A stretch of 64,000 bases of DNA from Pyrobaculum ferrireducens. GTDB lineage: Archaea; Thermoproteota; Thermoprotei; Thermoproteales; Thermoproteaceae. Made by a program: the position numbers and the translations under genes. Location: assembly GCF_000234805.1 (NCBI RefSeq), contig NC_016645.1, positions 62,001 through 126,000 of the forward strand, read 5' to 3'. Below are positions 51,955 to 60,466 of the stretch, piece by piece (the stretch's first letter is position 1; each line of letters begins with the position of its first letter). Below the pieces are notes generated by a model, which was not told where the DNA came from, did no database searches, and was given only the letters and a program-made list of their open reading frames with translations.

Positions 51955-52551
51955 GTGTCTCTCTGCACATTTGAGAAATTCTCACTCTGCAACCCCCAGG
52001 TGGATAAGGGGGAGGTTTTGAAGGCGGCGCTGGAGATCGGCGAGGCGCTGGCGGCCTCTCCCTACGACTTGATAGGCCTAGCCGTCGCCTTCGGCGCCGA
52101 TCCGCTGGAGGCAAAGAAGAAGCTGGCCCTGGAGATCTCCGGCCACGTGAAGAGGCCCGTGGCCACCTTCCTGGCTAGATACGGCAGAGTGCACGGCTAT
52201 GAGAAGGTGGAGAGGGAGCTGTTGAGGCTCTACCAGGCGCAGAGGGGGGGCTGTATATGTCCAGTGGCCCCCCTTGCCCCCCTGGGGGGCGGAGGGTATA
52301 TAGTCCAGAGGCCCTACGGAGTGTACATATGCGAAGGGGGCGCTTGCAGAGAGGTGGCGCCGGAGCCAATAGCCCTGTACGAACACCCCACCGGCTGTAT
52401 GTTTTACAACCCGCCGCTGGTTTTGACAGACCAGCCCGTGGCCGCCGTGGTCAACGCCTTGAGGCAGTTAAAAGTTGCCGAGCCCGAGCCTGTGGCCAGG
52501 GCCCTCCTCCCGGGGCTCTGTAGAGATCTCTGGGGGGTCTACGTGCCGTAA
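51955..52551 (+). CDS. Conserved protein with several Cys, unknown function
   Basis: 198 residues. Cys residues occur in TFEKFSLCNPQ, GGCICPV, YICEGGACR, TGCMFY and PGLCRDL, enough to bind a cofactor, but no standard spacing is seen. The N-terminal half is helical (EVLKAALEIGEALAASPYDL), the middle Gly/Pro-rich. It lies after sufB with its own TATA-like CTTAAATACC (20-29 bases before GTG 51955) and overlaps the RimK-like gene by one base (TAATG), so it probably works with that ligase. I do not recognise it. Confidence 0.5.
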   Translation: MSLCTFEKFSLCNPQVDKGEVLKAALEIGEALAASPYDLIGLAVAFGADPLEAKKKLALEISGHVKRPVATFLARYGRVHGYEKVERELLRLYQAQRGGCICPVAPLAPLGGGGYIVQRPYGVYICEGGACREVAPEPIALYEHPTGCMFYNPPLVLTDQPVAAVVNALRQLKVAEPEPVARALLPGLCRDLWGVYVP

Positions 52552-53450
52552 TGCAGATAGGTATAGTTAGGCCTTTTGAGGTGGAGTTTAACCCCGGGGA
52601 CGTCGCCGATCTGGAGGAGGCTGTTAGAAGGCGGGGCCACACCCCCGTGAAGATCTACGTAGATATGCTGGAGGTGGGGATTGAGAGAGGCGTCTTGAGA
52701 ATACGGCAGGCCGTGGGGAGGGGGCAGCCCGTCGCCGTCGAGGCGCCCGGCGCCGTTCTTAGACATCTGGGGATTTTCCGCGATTTTGAACAGTTCCTCT
52801 ACAGAGTGTGGGCTGTGAAGGCGCTTGAGGAGGCCGGCGTCTACGTAATGAACCCGGTGTTGCCGTGGGTGGCGGCGGGCGATAAGATGGCCGCCTTGAT
52901 GAAGCTGGCCAAGGCCAACCTCCCGGTGCCCCCCACCGTCGTGACTGAGAACATGTTCATAGGCTACAGGGCGGTGGGGGAGTTCGGGAGGGCGGTCGTC
53001 AAGCAACTACGCGGCGCCATGGGCTACGGCGTGTTTCTAGTGGACAACCCAGACGTGGCCTTCCACATATTCTCCATGCTTGTAAATATAAACAAGCCGA
53101 TATACGTCCAGAAATTTCTTGAAAAAGGCGGCGGCGACTACAGAGTGGTCGTGGTCGGGGGGCGCGTAGTCGGCGCAGAGTTCAGGAGGGCAGAGGGGTG
53201 GAAGAGCAACGTGGCCCAGGGCGCGAGGCCCGAGCCCGCCAAAACCACGCCGGAGCTTGAAGAACTCGCCGTAAGAGCTGTGGAGGTGCTTGGACTAGAC
53301 TACGGAGGCGTGGACATAGCAGAGACAAAAGAGGGCTACTACATACTAGAGGTAAACCCCACAATGAGCTGGCAAGGCTTTAAACAAGCCACAGGCATAA
53401 ACCCAGCGGAACACATCATAGACTACCTAATAGAAAAGACTAGAAAATAG
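52551..53450 (+). CDS. RimK-family ATP-grasp ligase
   Basis: 299 residues. The substrate/ATP domain has PWVAAGDKMAALMKLAKANL and PVPPTVVTENMF, the ATP-grasp motif VVKQLRGAMGYGVFLV, then YVQKFLEKGGGDYRVVVVGG and YYILEVNPTMSWQG, which holds the Mg-binding Glu and Asn. The family joins amino acids such as Glu, Lys or alpha-aminoadipate to a carrier or cofactor (RimK, LysX, MptN, CofF). No LysW or cofactor partner is next to it, so the substrate is unknown. It follows a Cys-rich unknown protein in one transcript. Confidence 0.82.
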   Translation: MQIGIVRPFEVEFNPGDVADLEEAVRRRGHTPVKIYVDMLEVGIERGVLRIRQAVGRGQPVAVEAPGAVLRHLGIFRDFEQFLYRVWAVKALEEAGVYVMNPVLPWVAAGDKMAALMKLAKANLPVPPTVVTENMFIGYRAVGEFGRAVVKQLRGAMGYGVFLVDNPDVAFHIFSMLVNINKPIYVQKFLEKGGGDYRVVVVGGRVVGAEFRRAEGWKSNVAQGARPEPAKTTPELEELAVRAVEVLGLDYGGVDIAETKEGYYILEVNPTMSWQGFKQATGINPAEHIIDYLIEKTRK

Positions 53451-53506
53451 GCCCCCAATCCACATCCAAGAAAGCACTTGGTTAATGCCTACGGCCGGTA
53501 TGGGCT

Positions 53507-53754
53507 TTGGACTTGAAAACAGGCGAGGCGGTGGCCGCGCCTCCGGTCGACGGCAGGAATATAGTCTTCGGCGGCGGTGTGTATCTAAGAGGCGGCTATG
53601 GAGTCGCCTCTGTGCTCTACCTCTTCGGCTTTTCACTCCGCGTAGGGCTGGATCCTTCGAGGTTGAGGGCGGGCTGGCCGCTGGAGGCGGCTGACGGCGC
53701 GTTTGTCAAGGTGCCCATGCCCAGGGGATGGTGGATCAGTCCGTCGCGAGCACG
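53507..53754 (+). CDS. Doubtful ORF between the ligase and Pop5
   Basis: A plus-strand frame reads MDLKTGEAVAAPPVDGRNIV, FGGGVYLRGGYGVASVLYLF and GLDPSRLRAGWPLEAADG, then continues antisense into the Pop5 gene to 53872. The Gly-rich middle looks protein-like, but there is no promoter of the usual type and no recognisable family. The part inside Pop5 is surely not coding. Low confidence. Confidence 0.25.
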
Positions 53755-54078
53755 TCACACATCGGCTTTGGTACTCGTCATCACGTCTAGATCAACGGCC
53801 CTGGTTAAATTTCTTATAGACGCCGCCACGGCCCTCGCCCGCCTAGAGGTGCCCACCACCTTAACCGTGTAGCAACCGTCCAGCAGGGCGACGGCGGCTC
53901 TGACCCTCCTCGCCACGTCTCTGGGGACGCCTATTACCAACACGTCGTCGTACATGGCGACTAGCCTAGGCGGGTGTATCAACGAGGCGAAGCCCACCAG
54001 CGGGTACAGTTCGAGCAACTCCACGTAGCAAGAGGCGGGGTCCAGACTCCTAATGACGAGGTAGCGCCACTTAGTCAT
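53755..54078 (-). CDS. rnp2: RNase P protein component 2 (Pop5)
   Basis: 107 residues. [20 protein letters not shown] at the start and [20 protein letters not shown] near the end match the Pop5 alpha/beta fold (the SGTxxKAR-like motif). It pairs with Rpp30 and helps position the catalytic domain of RNase P RNA. Order eL15 / exosome-associated / Rpp30 / Pop5 is the classic archaeal cluster, which strongly supports the call despite low sequence similarity. Overlaps the end of the Rpp30 gene by 8 bases. Confidence 0.78.
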   Translation of the reverse strand: MTKWRYLVIRSLDPASCYVELLELYPLVGFASLIHPPRLVAMYDDVLVIGVPRDVARRVRAAVALLDGCYTVKVVGTSRRARAVAASIRNLTRAVDLDVMTSTKADV

Positions 54079-54634
54079 CTCTGCCAGCTACGAGCTCCGT
54101 CAGCACCGCGAGGGAGTTTTTAAAAGGGTAGATCCAGTCGTCGCCGCCGCTGATCTCCACAAGAAGAGCCGCCACGTCCAGCGGAGACTTGACATCCCGG
54201 AGGCCCTCCACGGGGGTGGAGAAGACAACAGCCTCAGGCTCGAGGACTTTGAGCCACTCGGCGAGGAGTGCCAGGTTGGAGAGGAGGGGCCTTAGCTGGA
54301 GCTCCACATACTTCCCATACCTCACCGCGGCCCTGACCTGATCGCGGGTGAGCGGGGCGTGTGGGCTTACTCTGATGAGCTGAACGTCCGGCTTGTAGAC
54401 ATAGACGTTGAACTTATCTCTCCCCCTGGCCTCCGCCCACTTTACATCCACCCCCCGGACAAAGGGGGCCAGCAGACTCGTCTCGGCCTCCTCCCTCAGC
54501 AAGACGGCCCTGACCCCCACCTCCCACAGCGCCCTCTCCACAGCCGGCCCCGGCGACGCCAAGTCCCACTCCACAAACCCCCTCCTCACCACGACGCCAG
54601 ACACAGGACACACATGAGGCCTATTTAAAAACAA
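54071..54634 (-). CDS. rnp3: RNase P protein component 3 (Rpp30)
   Basis: 187 residues. The TIM-barrel-like Rpp30 shows [51 protein letters not shown] and the start [13 protein letters not shown] in the expected order; YVELQLRPL corresponds to the conserved VEI-type strand. It binds Pop5 to support catalysis by RNase P RNA. Shorter than the usual 200-230 residues. It begins 3 bases after the exosome-associated gene's stop, so one transcript with Pop5. Confidence 0.78.
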   Translation of the reverse strand: MFLNRPHVCPVSGVVVRRGFVEWDLASPGPAVERALWEVGVRAVLLREEAETSLLAPFVRGVDVKWAEARGRDKFNVYVYKPDVQLIRVSPHAPLTRDQVRAAVRYGKYVELQLRPLLSNLALLAEWLKVLEPEAVVFSTPVEGLRDVKSPLDVAALLVEISGGDDWIYPFKNSLAVLTELVAGRDD

Positions 54635-54637
54635 GCC

Positions 54638-54997
54638 TCACCCGGTGCAGAGATCGCCTTTTGTCCTAATCTTAAGCCTAACAACGTCGTCGTGGTCCAC
54701 AGCCCTGACCTGGCCCCTCGCCAGAGCCTGCTTGTCTAGCCTTAGGTAGTACAGCCCCTCACCCTCCCCCCGGGAGGCCGGCACCTCTCTGCTGAAGGCG
54801 GCGCAGAGCTTGTCGAGGAGGCCGTCGCAGTCCTCTACGTACGACGTGGCGAGGTATATGGGGTTGCCGTGGTGCCCCTCGTAGACCTCAACCACTATGG
54901 GGAGGGGGCCAAAGAAGTTGCGGAGCGCCTCGAGGACCCTTTCCAGCGACTCCGTGGCGTGTATTATGACGCTGATCTCGACGTATCTACACCGCAC
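54638..54997 (-). CDS. Exosome-associated RNA-binding protein (COG1325-like)
   Basis: 119 residues. VEISVIIHATESLERVLEAL, EGHHGNPIYLATSYVED and LYYLRLDKQALARGQVRAVD, then DDVVRLKIRT, match the COG1325 pattern H-A-T-E, GxxGNPI and LRLDKQxAxxGxxxxxxxDDxxRxxI. Members are found beside Rpp30/Pop5 and eL15 and are thought to join the archaeal exosome or RNase P. Divergent from eL15; the shared spacer holds TATA boxes for both. Confidence 0.85.
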   Translation of the reverse strand: MRCRYVEISVIIHATESLERVLEALRNFFGPLPIVVEVYEGHHGNPIYLATSYVEDCDGLLDKLCAAFSREVPASRGEGEGLYYLRLDKQALARGQVRAVDHDDVVRLKIRTKGDLCTG

Positions 54998-55070
54998 GGA
55001 GCTGGGCGGCTGGGGGTTTATAGCTGTGTCGGGGCGGGAAAAGCTTATAAAGACGGCTTAGCACTGGGCC

Positions 55071-55637
55071 GTGGCTCGGTCGGCGTATAGCTATATGGCG
55101 ATGTGGTACAGGAAGCTGGGGAGGGAGGTGCACGAGCGGTTGATGAGAAAAGTGTTGATAGAGTGGAGGAGGGCGCCCTCGATCGTGAGGGTGGAGAGGC
55201 CCTTCCGGCTGGAGCGCGCCAGGAAGCTGGGCTACAAGGCGAAGCAAGGCGTCGTGGTCGTGAGGGTGAGGTTAATAAGGGGGCCCTTCAACAGGAGGAG
55301 GCCTGACTCGGGGAGGAGGCCCAAGAGGATGGGCGTCTACGGCATAGCGGCGTGGAAATCCTGGCGGCAGGTGGCGGAGGAGAGAGCCGCCAGGAAGTTC
55401 CCCAACCTAGAAGTCCTCAACAGCTATTGGGTAGCAGACGACGGCATGTACAGATACTTTGAAGTTATATTAGTCGACTGCAACGCCCCCACCGTGAGAA
55501 GCGACCCGCTCTACTCCGGCATATGCGGCAGAGAGGCGCCCAGGAGGAGGGTCGCGAGGAGGCTGAGGGAGAGGCAGAAGAAGACGATCGAGTATCTAAA
55601 GAAGACGTTGCTCCCCAAGCTCAAGACGGGGCAGTAA
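55071..55637 (+). CDS. rpl15e: 50S ribosomal protein eL15
   Basis: 188 residues, eL15 family. [60 protein letters not shown] and [20 protein letters not shown] are the typical blocks, with a basic C-terminus. Present only in archaea and eukaryotes; binds 23S rRNA near the sarcin-ricin region. GTG 55071 fits TATA-like GCTTATAAAG about 24-33 bases upstream. An H/ACA-like RNA candidate follows the stop. Confidence 0.95.
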   Translation: MARSAYSYMAMWYRKLGREVHERLMRKVLIEWRRAPSIVRVERPFRLERARKLGYKAKQGVVVVRVRLIRGPFNRRRPDSGRRPKRMGVYGIAAWKSWRQVAEERAARKFPNLEVLNSYWVADDGMYRYFEVILVDCNAPTVRSDPLYSGICGREAPRRRVARRLRERQKKTIEYLKKTLLPKLKTGQ

Positions 55638-55667
55638 GTTTTTAAACATAGACACATTTTACACCAC

Positions 55668-55733
55668 CGCGACGGGCTGGGAGGGCCGCACACGCGGCGC
55701 CGTGAGACAGCCCGACGGTGTCTGGGGACATCT
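55668..55733 (+). ncRNA. Candidate H/ACA-like pseudouridylation guide RNA
   Basis: Upper stem CGGGCTG (55673-55679) pairs with CAGCCCG (55708-55714); above it an asymmetric GA-rich loop (GGAG / GTGAGA) like a kink-turn; apical hairpin GCCGC-ACAC-GCGGC (55685-55698). An ACA lies at 55728-55730, 13-14 bases after the stem, the spacing required for an H/ACA pocket. TATA-like TTTTTAAAC (55639-55647) would start transcription near 55668. A possible lower stem GACAC (55651-55655)/GTGTC (55718-55722) lies partly before that start, so the RNA may be the truncated type reported from Pyrobaculum. Confidence 0.5.
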
Positions 55734-55798
55734 CTTAAGTCTCCATCTTGAAGCGGGGAGCTGTACGCCACTCGGGGATCCGTCTCTACGCCGTATGG

Positions 55799-56662
55799 CT
55801 AGCCCCTCAGCTCCCGGAAGAGGTGGCCCACGTAGGCGAGGTTGAGCCCCCCTCTGCCGCGTTGCGTGAAGTCGTATAAATACGCCGAGTTGACAGCCCT
55901 GGCCAGGTTATACATGGAGAAGAACCAGGGCGCGTGCTCCGGCTTGCCTTGGAAGAAGACGTACCGCGGCGCGCCCCCCTCGCCGTATATCCACACCTGG
56001 GCATCGCCTATATTTATCTTCGAGACCTTGCCCTCGGGTCTGCAGCCCACAGCGGCGTAGAACCTATCCCTCCCCACGGCGTACTCCAGCCTCAGCCTCC
56101 TACCAGGGGCCTCGAGCCCCATCATGGAGGCGTAGACGTCGGCGGCGGCGAACACCCTCTCCAAGGTCCGCATGGGCGTGTAGAGACATCCGCCCCAAGC
56201 GTCGCGGAAGCCCCCGCAGAGGGAGTAGCTGCCACCCACGTAGGGCCTGTACCTCACCTGCACCTCTAAAAACTCGCCGGTTTTCTCCACGGGCAGGTCG
56301 ATATCTACGTCGGGCACTGGGAGAGATCTGTAGAGGGAAAGCGAGGCGGAGAGCCAGCTGTCCCCCACGACGTAGACCGGCTTGTCCCCCGAGAGGGCCC
56401 CCTTCACCTCCTCAAATTTAAAAACGTCGCAGGAGTCCACGACGGCGTCGTAGTTGCCCGAGACCTGCTCCACAAACCTAACCGCCAAGACGTCTCTCAG
56501 AAAGTCGAGAGTGAAGAGCGGCTCAAACGGCGGCACGTCTAGCAGAGGGTCTGAGGGGTTCGCAGTCAGCACATCCACCTCCACCCCGCTCTCTCTTAGG
56601 AGGTAGGCGAGGTACGCCGACCCCGCCTCGAGACCCCTTATCAACACCCTCCTAGGGGCCAT
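55799..56662 (-). CDS. Rossmann-like protein of unknown function
   Basis: 287 residues. RVLIRGLEAGSAYLAYLLRE at the N-terminus resembles a Rossmann nucleotide loop (GxExGxxxA), followed by VEVDVLTANP. The middle (VPDVDIDLPVEKTGEFLEVQ) and YSLCGGFRDAWGGC form an unrecognised domain. It could be a flavoprotein or NAD-binding oxidoreductase related to geranylgeranyl-reductase-like enzymes, but the typical motifs are missing. It overlaps thyX by 11 bases, so co-expressed; a link to thymidylate or flavin chemistry is only guessed from that. Confidence 0.5.
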   Translation of the reverse strand: MAPRRVLIRGLEAGSAYLAYLLRESGVEVDVLTANPSDPLLDVPPFEPLFTLDFLRDVLAVRFVEQVSGNYDAVVDSCDVFKFEEVKGALSGDKPVYVVGDSWLSASLSLYRSLPVPDVDIDLPVEKTGEFLEVQVRYRPYVGGSYSLCGGFRDAWGGCLYTPMRTLERVFAAADVYASMMGLEAPGRRLRLEYAVGRDRFYAAVGCRPEGKVSKINIGDAQVWIYGEGGAPRYVFFQGKPEHAPWFFSMYNLARAVNSAYLYDFTQRGRGGLNLAYVGHLFRELRG

Positions 56663-57392
56663 GCACAGCCGCGGCGAGCCAGGGCTTCTCTGGCAGTGGG
56701 CCGTGTCTCTCCTCGGCGTCTTTGATGGCGTATAGGCGGCAGTCCTCGCCTCTGGGCACCTTGGTGCAGAAGTCTCTGTGGAGGCTGGGCAGATCCTCCC
56801 ACACGTGCCTCGCCAGGGTGGGCCAGAGCCTCCACGCCGTTGCGAACATCTGCCAGCAGACGTGTCTAATCTCCGCCTGGGCGGCGTAGGCGCACCTCAG
56901 CGGGACGAAGTTGAGGAGGAGCTCCCGGGCGTTCATCTGCACCGCGAAGGCCGTAGCCGCGGCGTTTGGAAGCGCCATCCTGGCGTACTCCGGCTTGAAG
57001 GACTCCCTCAGCCTTACGTAGTCCTCGTAGGCCCTCTTCAAAATGTCGGCGGGGAAGCCCCTCGGCACCACAAACCTAATCTCCCTCTTGGCGTAGTCCA
57101 CGTAGCGCTGGGACTCGCTCCAGTAGGAGGCCAGCCTGTGGCGGATGAACTGGGTGTGGCACGCCCTTGAGCACTCCACGAGGAACTGCGCCCCCATAAA
57201 CTCGAAGACAGACCAGTGGCCCTGTCTGTAGAAGGCAGATATGCGCTTGGCCACCAGCTCCCCCGTCTGGGCCCCCACAGCCTCCCCCCACTCCACCCCC
57301 CTATACAAGGCGTCGGTGAAGGCGGACACAAGCGCCTCGGATCCCCAGCTCCCCACAAGCAGAACCCTGGGAGTTTCGTAGATAGCCACCAC
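56652..57392 (-). CDS. thyX: Flavin-dependent thymidylate synthase ThyX
   Basis: 246 residues. The ThyX motif RHRxxSxxxxSxR is present as RHRLASYWSESQR (residues 84-96), with FEFMGAQFLVECSRACHTQF before it and NARELLLNFVPLRCAYAAQA, then EIRH, which carry the FAD and dUMP contacts. It makes dTMP from dUMP using methylene-folate and FADH2. No thyA is seen in the window. The GTG start at 57392 follows a T-rich region, with TATA-like TTTTTATAC about 15-25 bases upstream. Confidence 0.92.
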   Translation of the reverse strand: MVAIYETPRVLLVGSWGSEALVSAFTDALYRGVEWGEAVGAQTGELVAKRISAFYRQGHWSVFEFMGAQFLVECSRACHTQFIRHRLASYWSESQRYVDYAKREIRFVVPRGFPADILKRAYEDYVRLRESFKPEYARMALPNAAATAFAVQMNARELLLNFVPLRCAYAAQAEIRHVCWQMFATAWRLWPTLARHVWEDLPSLHRDFCTKVPRGEDCRLYAIKDAEERHGPLPEKPWLAAAVHGP

Positions 57393-57506
57393 GTTACTAT
57401 AGGAGCGTATAAAAACCTCCTCTGCGTCACATTAGTGGAGTATCTAGGTATCACGTCACCAAGGCCCTCCGCGTGAAGACTTTAAATTATTCTCCCAACG
57501 CGGCTT

Positions 57507-59021
57507 GTGGTTAATATAACCTTTCCCACTGTTACAGTACCCAGGAATCTCATCAACGACACCCTCCAGGTTTTAAACAAGACGAGGGAGGGCCCCGTGA
57601 CGATTCCCAACGCGCCGGTTATACCTCCGTGGCTTCAACACGCGCTCCTCTCTCTCTACATGGCGTTGCTGGTGCTGTCCATACTCCTCATCGCCCACTA
57701 CGTGTTCTACGCCAGACACGCCAGGTCGGACCCCCCGGGCCCCGCGGGCGCCCCGGCGGAGGTCCCCCTCTCCATAATCATACCGGTGAAAAACGAGAAG
57801 CCCGAAACCGTGGCCGAGGCTGTGAAGAGGCTCGGCGCCCTCCAGTGTCCCCACGCCGAGATTTTAATCGTATCCGACGACCCCCCCGACGTGTTTGAGG
57901 AGGTTAAACGCGCCGTGGAGGCCCTGGGCAGTCCCAACGTCAAGGTGTTGAGAAGGCCCACCCCCCAGGGGTACAAGGGGGTGGCGCTGAACTGGGCCGC
58001 CGAGATGGCGGAGGGCGACGTGTTGGTATTTCTCGACGTCGACAGCGTGCCGCCCCCCGACATGTGCCAGAGGGCCAGGGCGGTGGGGGAGAGGGAGATA
58101 CTGTTCCTCGGGTGGGACGGCTACGCCCCCGTCAAGACCCCCGTGGCGCAGCTACAGCTATTCCTCTACAAATACCTCCTCCTCCACGTGTCGATACTAG
58201 GCCGCCACAACACCGGCCACCCAGTATTCGCACTAGGCTCCGGGATAGCCGTCAGACGGGAGTTCTTCAGAGAGGTGGGCGGGTTCTGCAACTGCACGGC
58301 CGACGACTACGACATCTCGATGAAGGCCTACCTGCACGGCGGGCGGGTGGCCTACGCTCCGGGGCCCCCGGTCTACGTAGAGGTGCCGGCGGGCTACGAC
58401 GCGTTTAAAAAACAGTACGCCAGGTGGACCTACAACTCGGCGTATCTCCTCGCCGTATACGGCGCGGAGATCTTCAAGCTGAAAATGCCCCTGGCCCACA
58501 GACTCAGCGTATTTCTAAACGTAGCCACCCACCCCCTCATGATACTAACCACCTTCTCCATAATGCTGGCAGGAGTGGCCATGGGCTACATGGGGATAAT
58601 CCTCCCACCCCTCCACATCTTGATACTCCAGCTGGCCCTAGGCGTAGCCGCGTTGATGCAGAGCTACTACGTCTATAGACTAGCCGCGAGAGACGGCTAC
58701 AGCTTCCCCGCCGTGGCGGGCAAGCTGATAACCTCGGGAGCCCTCCTCCTAGCCCTAAGCCCATACCTAACCCTCTACGTCCTCATGGGGCTCCTCAAGA
58801 GGAGGATCAGGTGGCACGTCACGCCGAAGGGCCTCGCCTCGGTGGCCGGCCGCCTCGGCCTATACGAGCTGGGCCTCGCCGCGGCTCTGGCGGTCCTGCT
58901 GGCCTACGCCCTCTACATCTCTAACTGGGTCCTGGCGTCCAGCGCCGCGTTCCTTATATTGGCCGTGTTGCACGCCCTGGCCAGGGTGGCTATCCCCTCT
59001 TCACAATTGGGTAGGGGATGA
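57507..59021 (+). CDS. Membrane glycosyltransferase, family 2
   Basis: 504 residues. After one N-terminal helix (LLSLYMALLVLSILLIAHYV) the GT-A domain shows LSIIIPVKNEKPETVAEAVK, VLRRPTPQGYKGVALNWAAE, the metal-binding VFLDVDSVPP (DxD) and CTADDYDISMKAYLHGGRVA plus QYARWTYN (QxxRW-like). Four or more helices follow. Architecture resembles cellulose-synthase/dolichol-type sugar transferases, so it probably makes a surface glycan or lipid-linked sugar. GTG 57507 fits TATA-like ACTTTAAATT 19-28 bases upstream. It converges with lysS, overlapping 32 bases. Confidence 0.85.
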   Translation: MVNITFPTVTVPRNLINDTLQVLNKTREGPVTIPNAPVIPPWLQHALLSLYMALLVLSILLIAHYVFYARHARSDPPGPAGAPAEVPLSIIIPVKNEKPETVAEAVKRLGALQCPHAEILIVSDDPPDVFEEVKRAVEALGSPNVKVLRRPTPQGYKGVALNWAAEMAEGDVLVFLDVDSVPPPDMCQRARAVGEREILFLGWDGYAPVKTPVAQLQLFLYKYLLLHVSILGRHNTGHPVFALGSGIAVRREFFREVGGFCNCTADDYDISMKAYLHGGRVAYAPGPPVYVEVPAGYDAFKKQYARWTYNSAYLLAVYGAEIFKLKMPLAHRLSVFLNVATHPLMILTTFSIMLAGVAMGYMGIILPPLHILILQLALGVAALMQSYYVYRLAARDGYSFPAVAGKLITSGALLLALSPYLTLYVLMGLLKRRIRWHVTPKGLASVAGRLGLYELGLAAALAVLLAYALYISNWVLASSAAFLILAVLHALARVAIPSSQLGRG

Positions 59022-60438
59022 CGTCCTTAATAGACTCGGCGTTTGTTATTATCATAGCAAGCCTATCCACGCCTATGCCCACCCCGCCGGTGGGCGGCAT
59101 GCCGAAGGAAAGCTCCTCCACGAAGTCCCAGTCCAGGGGATGCGCCTCCTCCTTGGGGAAGAGTTGCTCCTCCCTGGCGAAGTACTCGTACTGCCTAACC
59201 GGATCGTTGAGCTCGGTGTAGGCGTTCGCCACCTCGTGGCCGCCTACAAAAGCCTCAAACCTCTCCACCAGGCCAGGTCTCTCTCTGTGGGGCTTGCAGA
59301 GAGGCGTCGACTCCTCCGGGTAGTCCACAACAAAGGTGGGCTCCACGAGCTTCTTCTCCACAAGCTTCTCAAACAGCTTGACGAGGGCAATCCCCCTGTT
59401 GTAAACCCTCAGCGGCACCTGGAGCTCCCTCAGCCTGTCCTTAATCTCGTCGTCTGTCAGCCTGTCGGGGTCCACCCCGGCGAACTCCCTCAAGGCGTCG
59501 TGGAGCGAGACCCTCCTCCACGGCGGGCTGAAGTTGATGCTCCACTCCCTGTACCTAACCACCCCGGTCCCCAGCACCGAGCTCACAGCCTCGTACACCA
59601 CCTCCTCCGTGAGAGACATAATGTCTTTGTAGTCTGCGTAGGCCTGGTACGCCTCCAGCGACCAGAACTCCGGGTTGTGGAGGGCGTCGATATCCTCGTT
59701 GCGGAACTGGGGGCCTATTTCAAACACCTTAGGAAACCCCGCTATTACGTAGCGCTTCAAGTAGAGCTCAGGAGAAATGCGGAGGTACCACTCCTCGTCA
59801 ATCGCCCAGACCCTGGTGGTGAAGGGCCTAGCCGCCGCCCCGCCGTAGATAGGCTGGAGAACCGGCGTGGGGATCTCCAAAAAGCCGCGCCTCCACATAG
59901 CCTCCCTAAGCGCCTGTATAAGCCTAGCCCTAGCCGCAACCCTCCACCTCAGCTGAAGGTCGAGAACCATCGCCACCGACCTGTACCTCATGTAAAACGG
60001 TGAGTCTCTATCCACCTTCCCCCACTCGGGGAGGGGCTGAGCCGCCTTAGCCAGCAGAACCACCGACGACGCCTTAACCGCGTAGTCCCCCCGCTGGGTC
60101 TTCACAATAGGCCCCTCCACACCGATGAAATCCCCCCGCCAGACGTGCTCCAGAATCGGCAACTTGGGATCCGCCATCACTTGAAAGCGGGCGCCGTCTT
60201 CGTAAAGATCTATAAACACGACGTTGGGGTGCCTCCTCACGTCGGTGACCCTCCCGGCGGTCCTCACCACCATCCCCAGCCACGGCTCCAGAAGAGCCTG
60301 CCTCCTAAGCTCGTTAAGCGCCTTCACGCTGTGGGTAGGCGAGTAGGAGTGGGGAAACGGCTCCACCCCGGCCCCCCGCAACGAGGCAAACAGACGCCTC
60401 CACTCCTCCACCCTCTCAGAACTCTGCCTCTCAGCCAT
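58990..60438 (-). CDS. lysS: Lysyl-tRNA synthetase, class II
   Basis: 482 residues. The N-terminal OB-fold anticodon domain includes MVVRTAGRVTDVRRHPNVVF and FQVMADPK; the class II core has motif 1 near FLEIPTPVLQPIYGGAAARPF, motif 2 FRNEDIDALHNPEFWSLE (arginine and ExxH) and motif 3 GGVGIGVDRLAMI. It attaches Lys to tRNA-Lys in the cytoplasm. Many archaea use a class I LysRS; this one is class II, as reported in crenarchaea. ATG 60438 follows TATA-like GTTTTTAAAC about 20-29 bases upstream. Confidence 0.93.
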   Translation of the reverse strand: MAERQSSERVEEWRRLFASLRGAGVEPFPHSYSPTHSVKALNELRRQALLEPWLGMVVRTAGRVTDVRRHPNVVFIDLYEDGARFQVMADPKLPILEHVWRGDFIGVEGPIVKTQRGDYAVKASSVVLLAKAAQPLPEWGKVDRDSPFYMRYRSVAMVLDLQLRWRVAARARLIQALREAMWRRGFLEIPTPVLQPIYGGAAARPFTTRVWAIDEEWYLRISPELYLKRYVIAGFPKVFEIGPQFRNEDIDALHNPEFWSLEAYQAYADYKDIMSLTEEVVYEAVSSVLGTGVVRYREWSINFSPPWRRVSLHDALREFAGVDPDRLTDDEIKDRLRELQVPLRVYNRGIALVKLFEKLVEKKLVEPTFVVDYPEESTPLCKPHRERPGLVERFEAFVGGHEVANAYTELNDPVRQYEYFAREEQLFPKEEAHPLDWDFVEELSFGMPPTGGVGIGVDRLAMIITNAESIKDVIPYPIVKRG

Positions 60439-60466
60439 CGCGCAGACAAACCAACCAGTTTAAAAA

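Noticed and set aside
59140-60003. 287-codon plus-strand frame opposite lysS
   Set aside because: Antisense shadow of a well-supported LysRS gene; composition is typical of reverse-complement GC-rich coding sequence.
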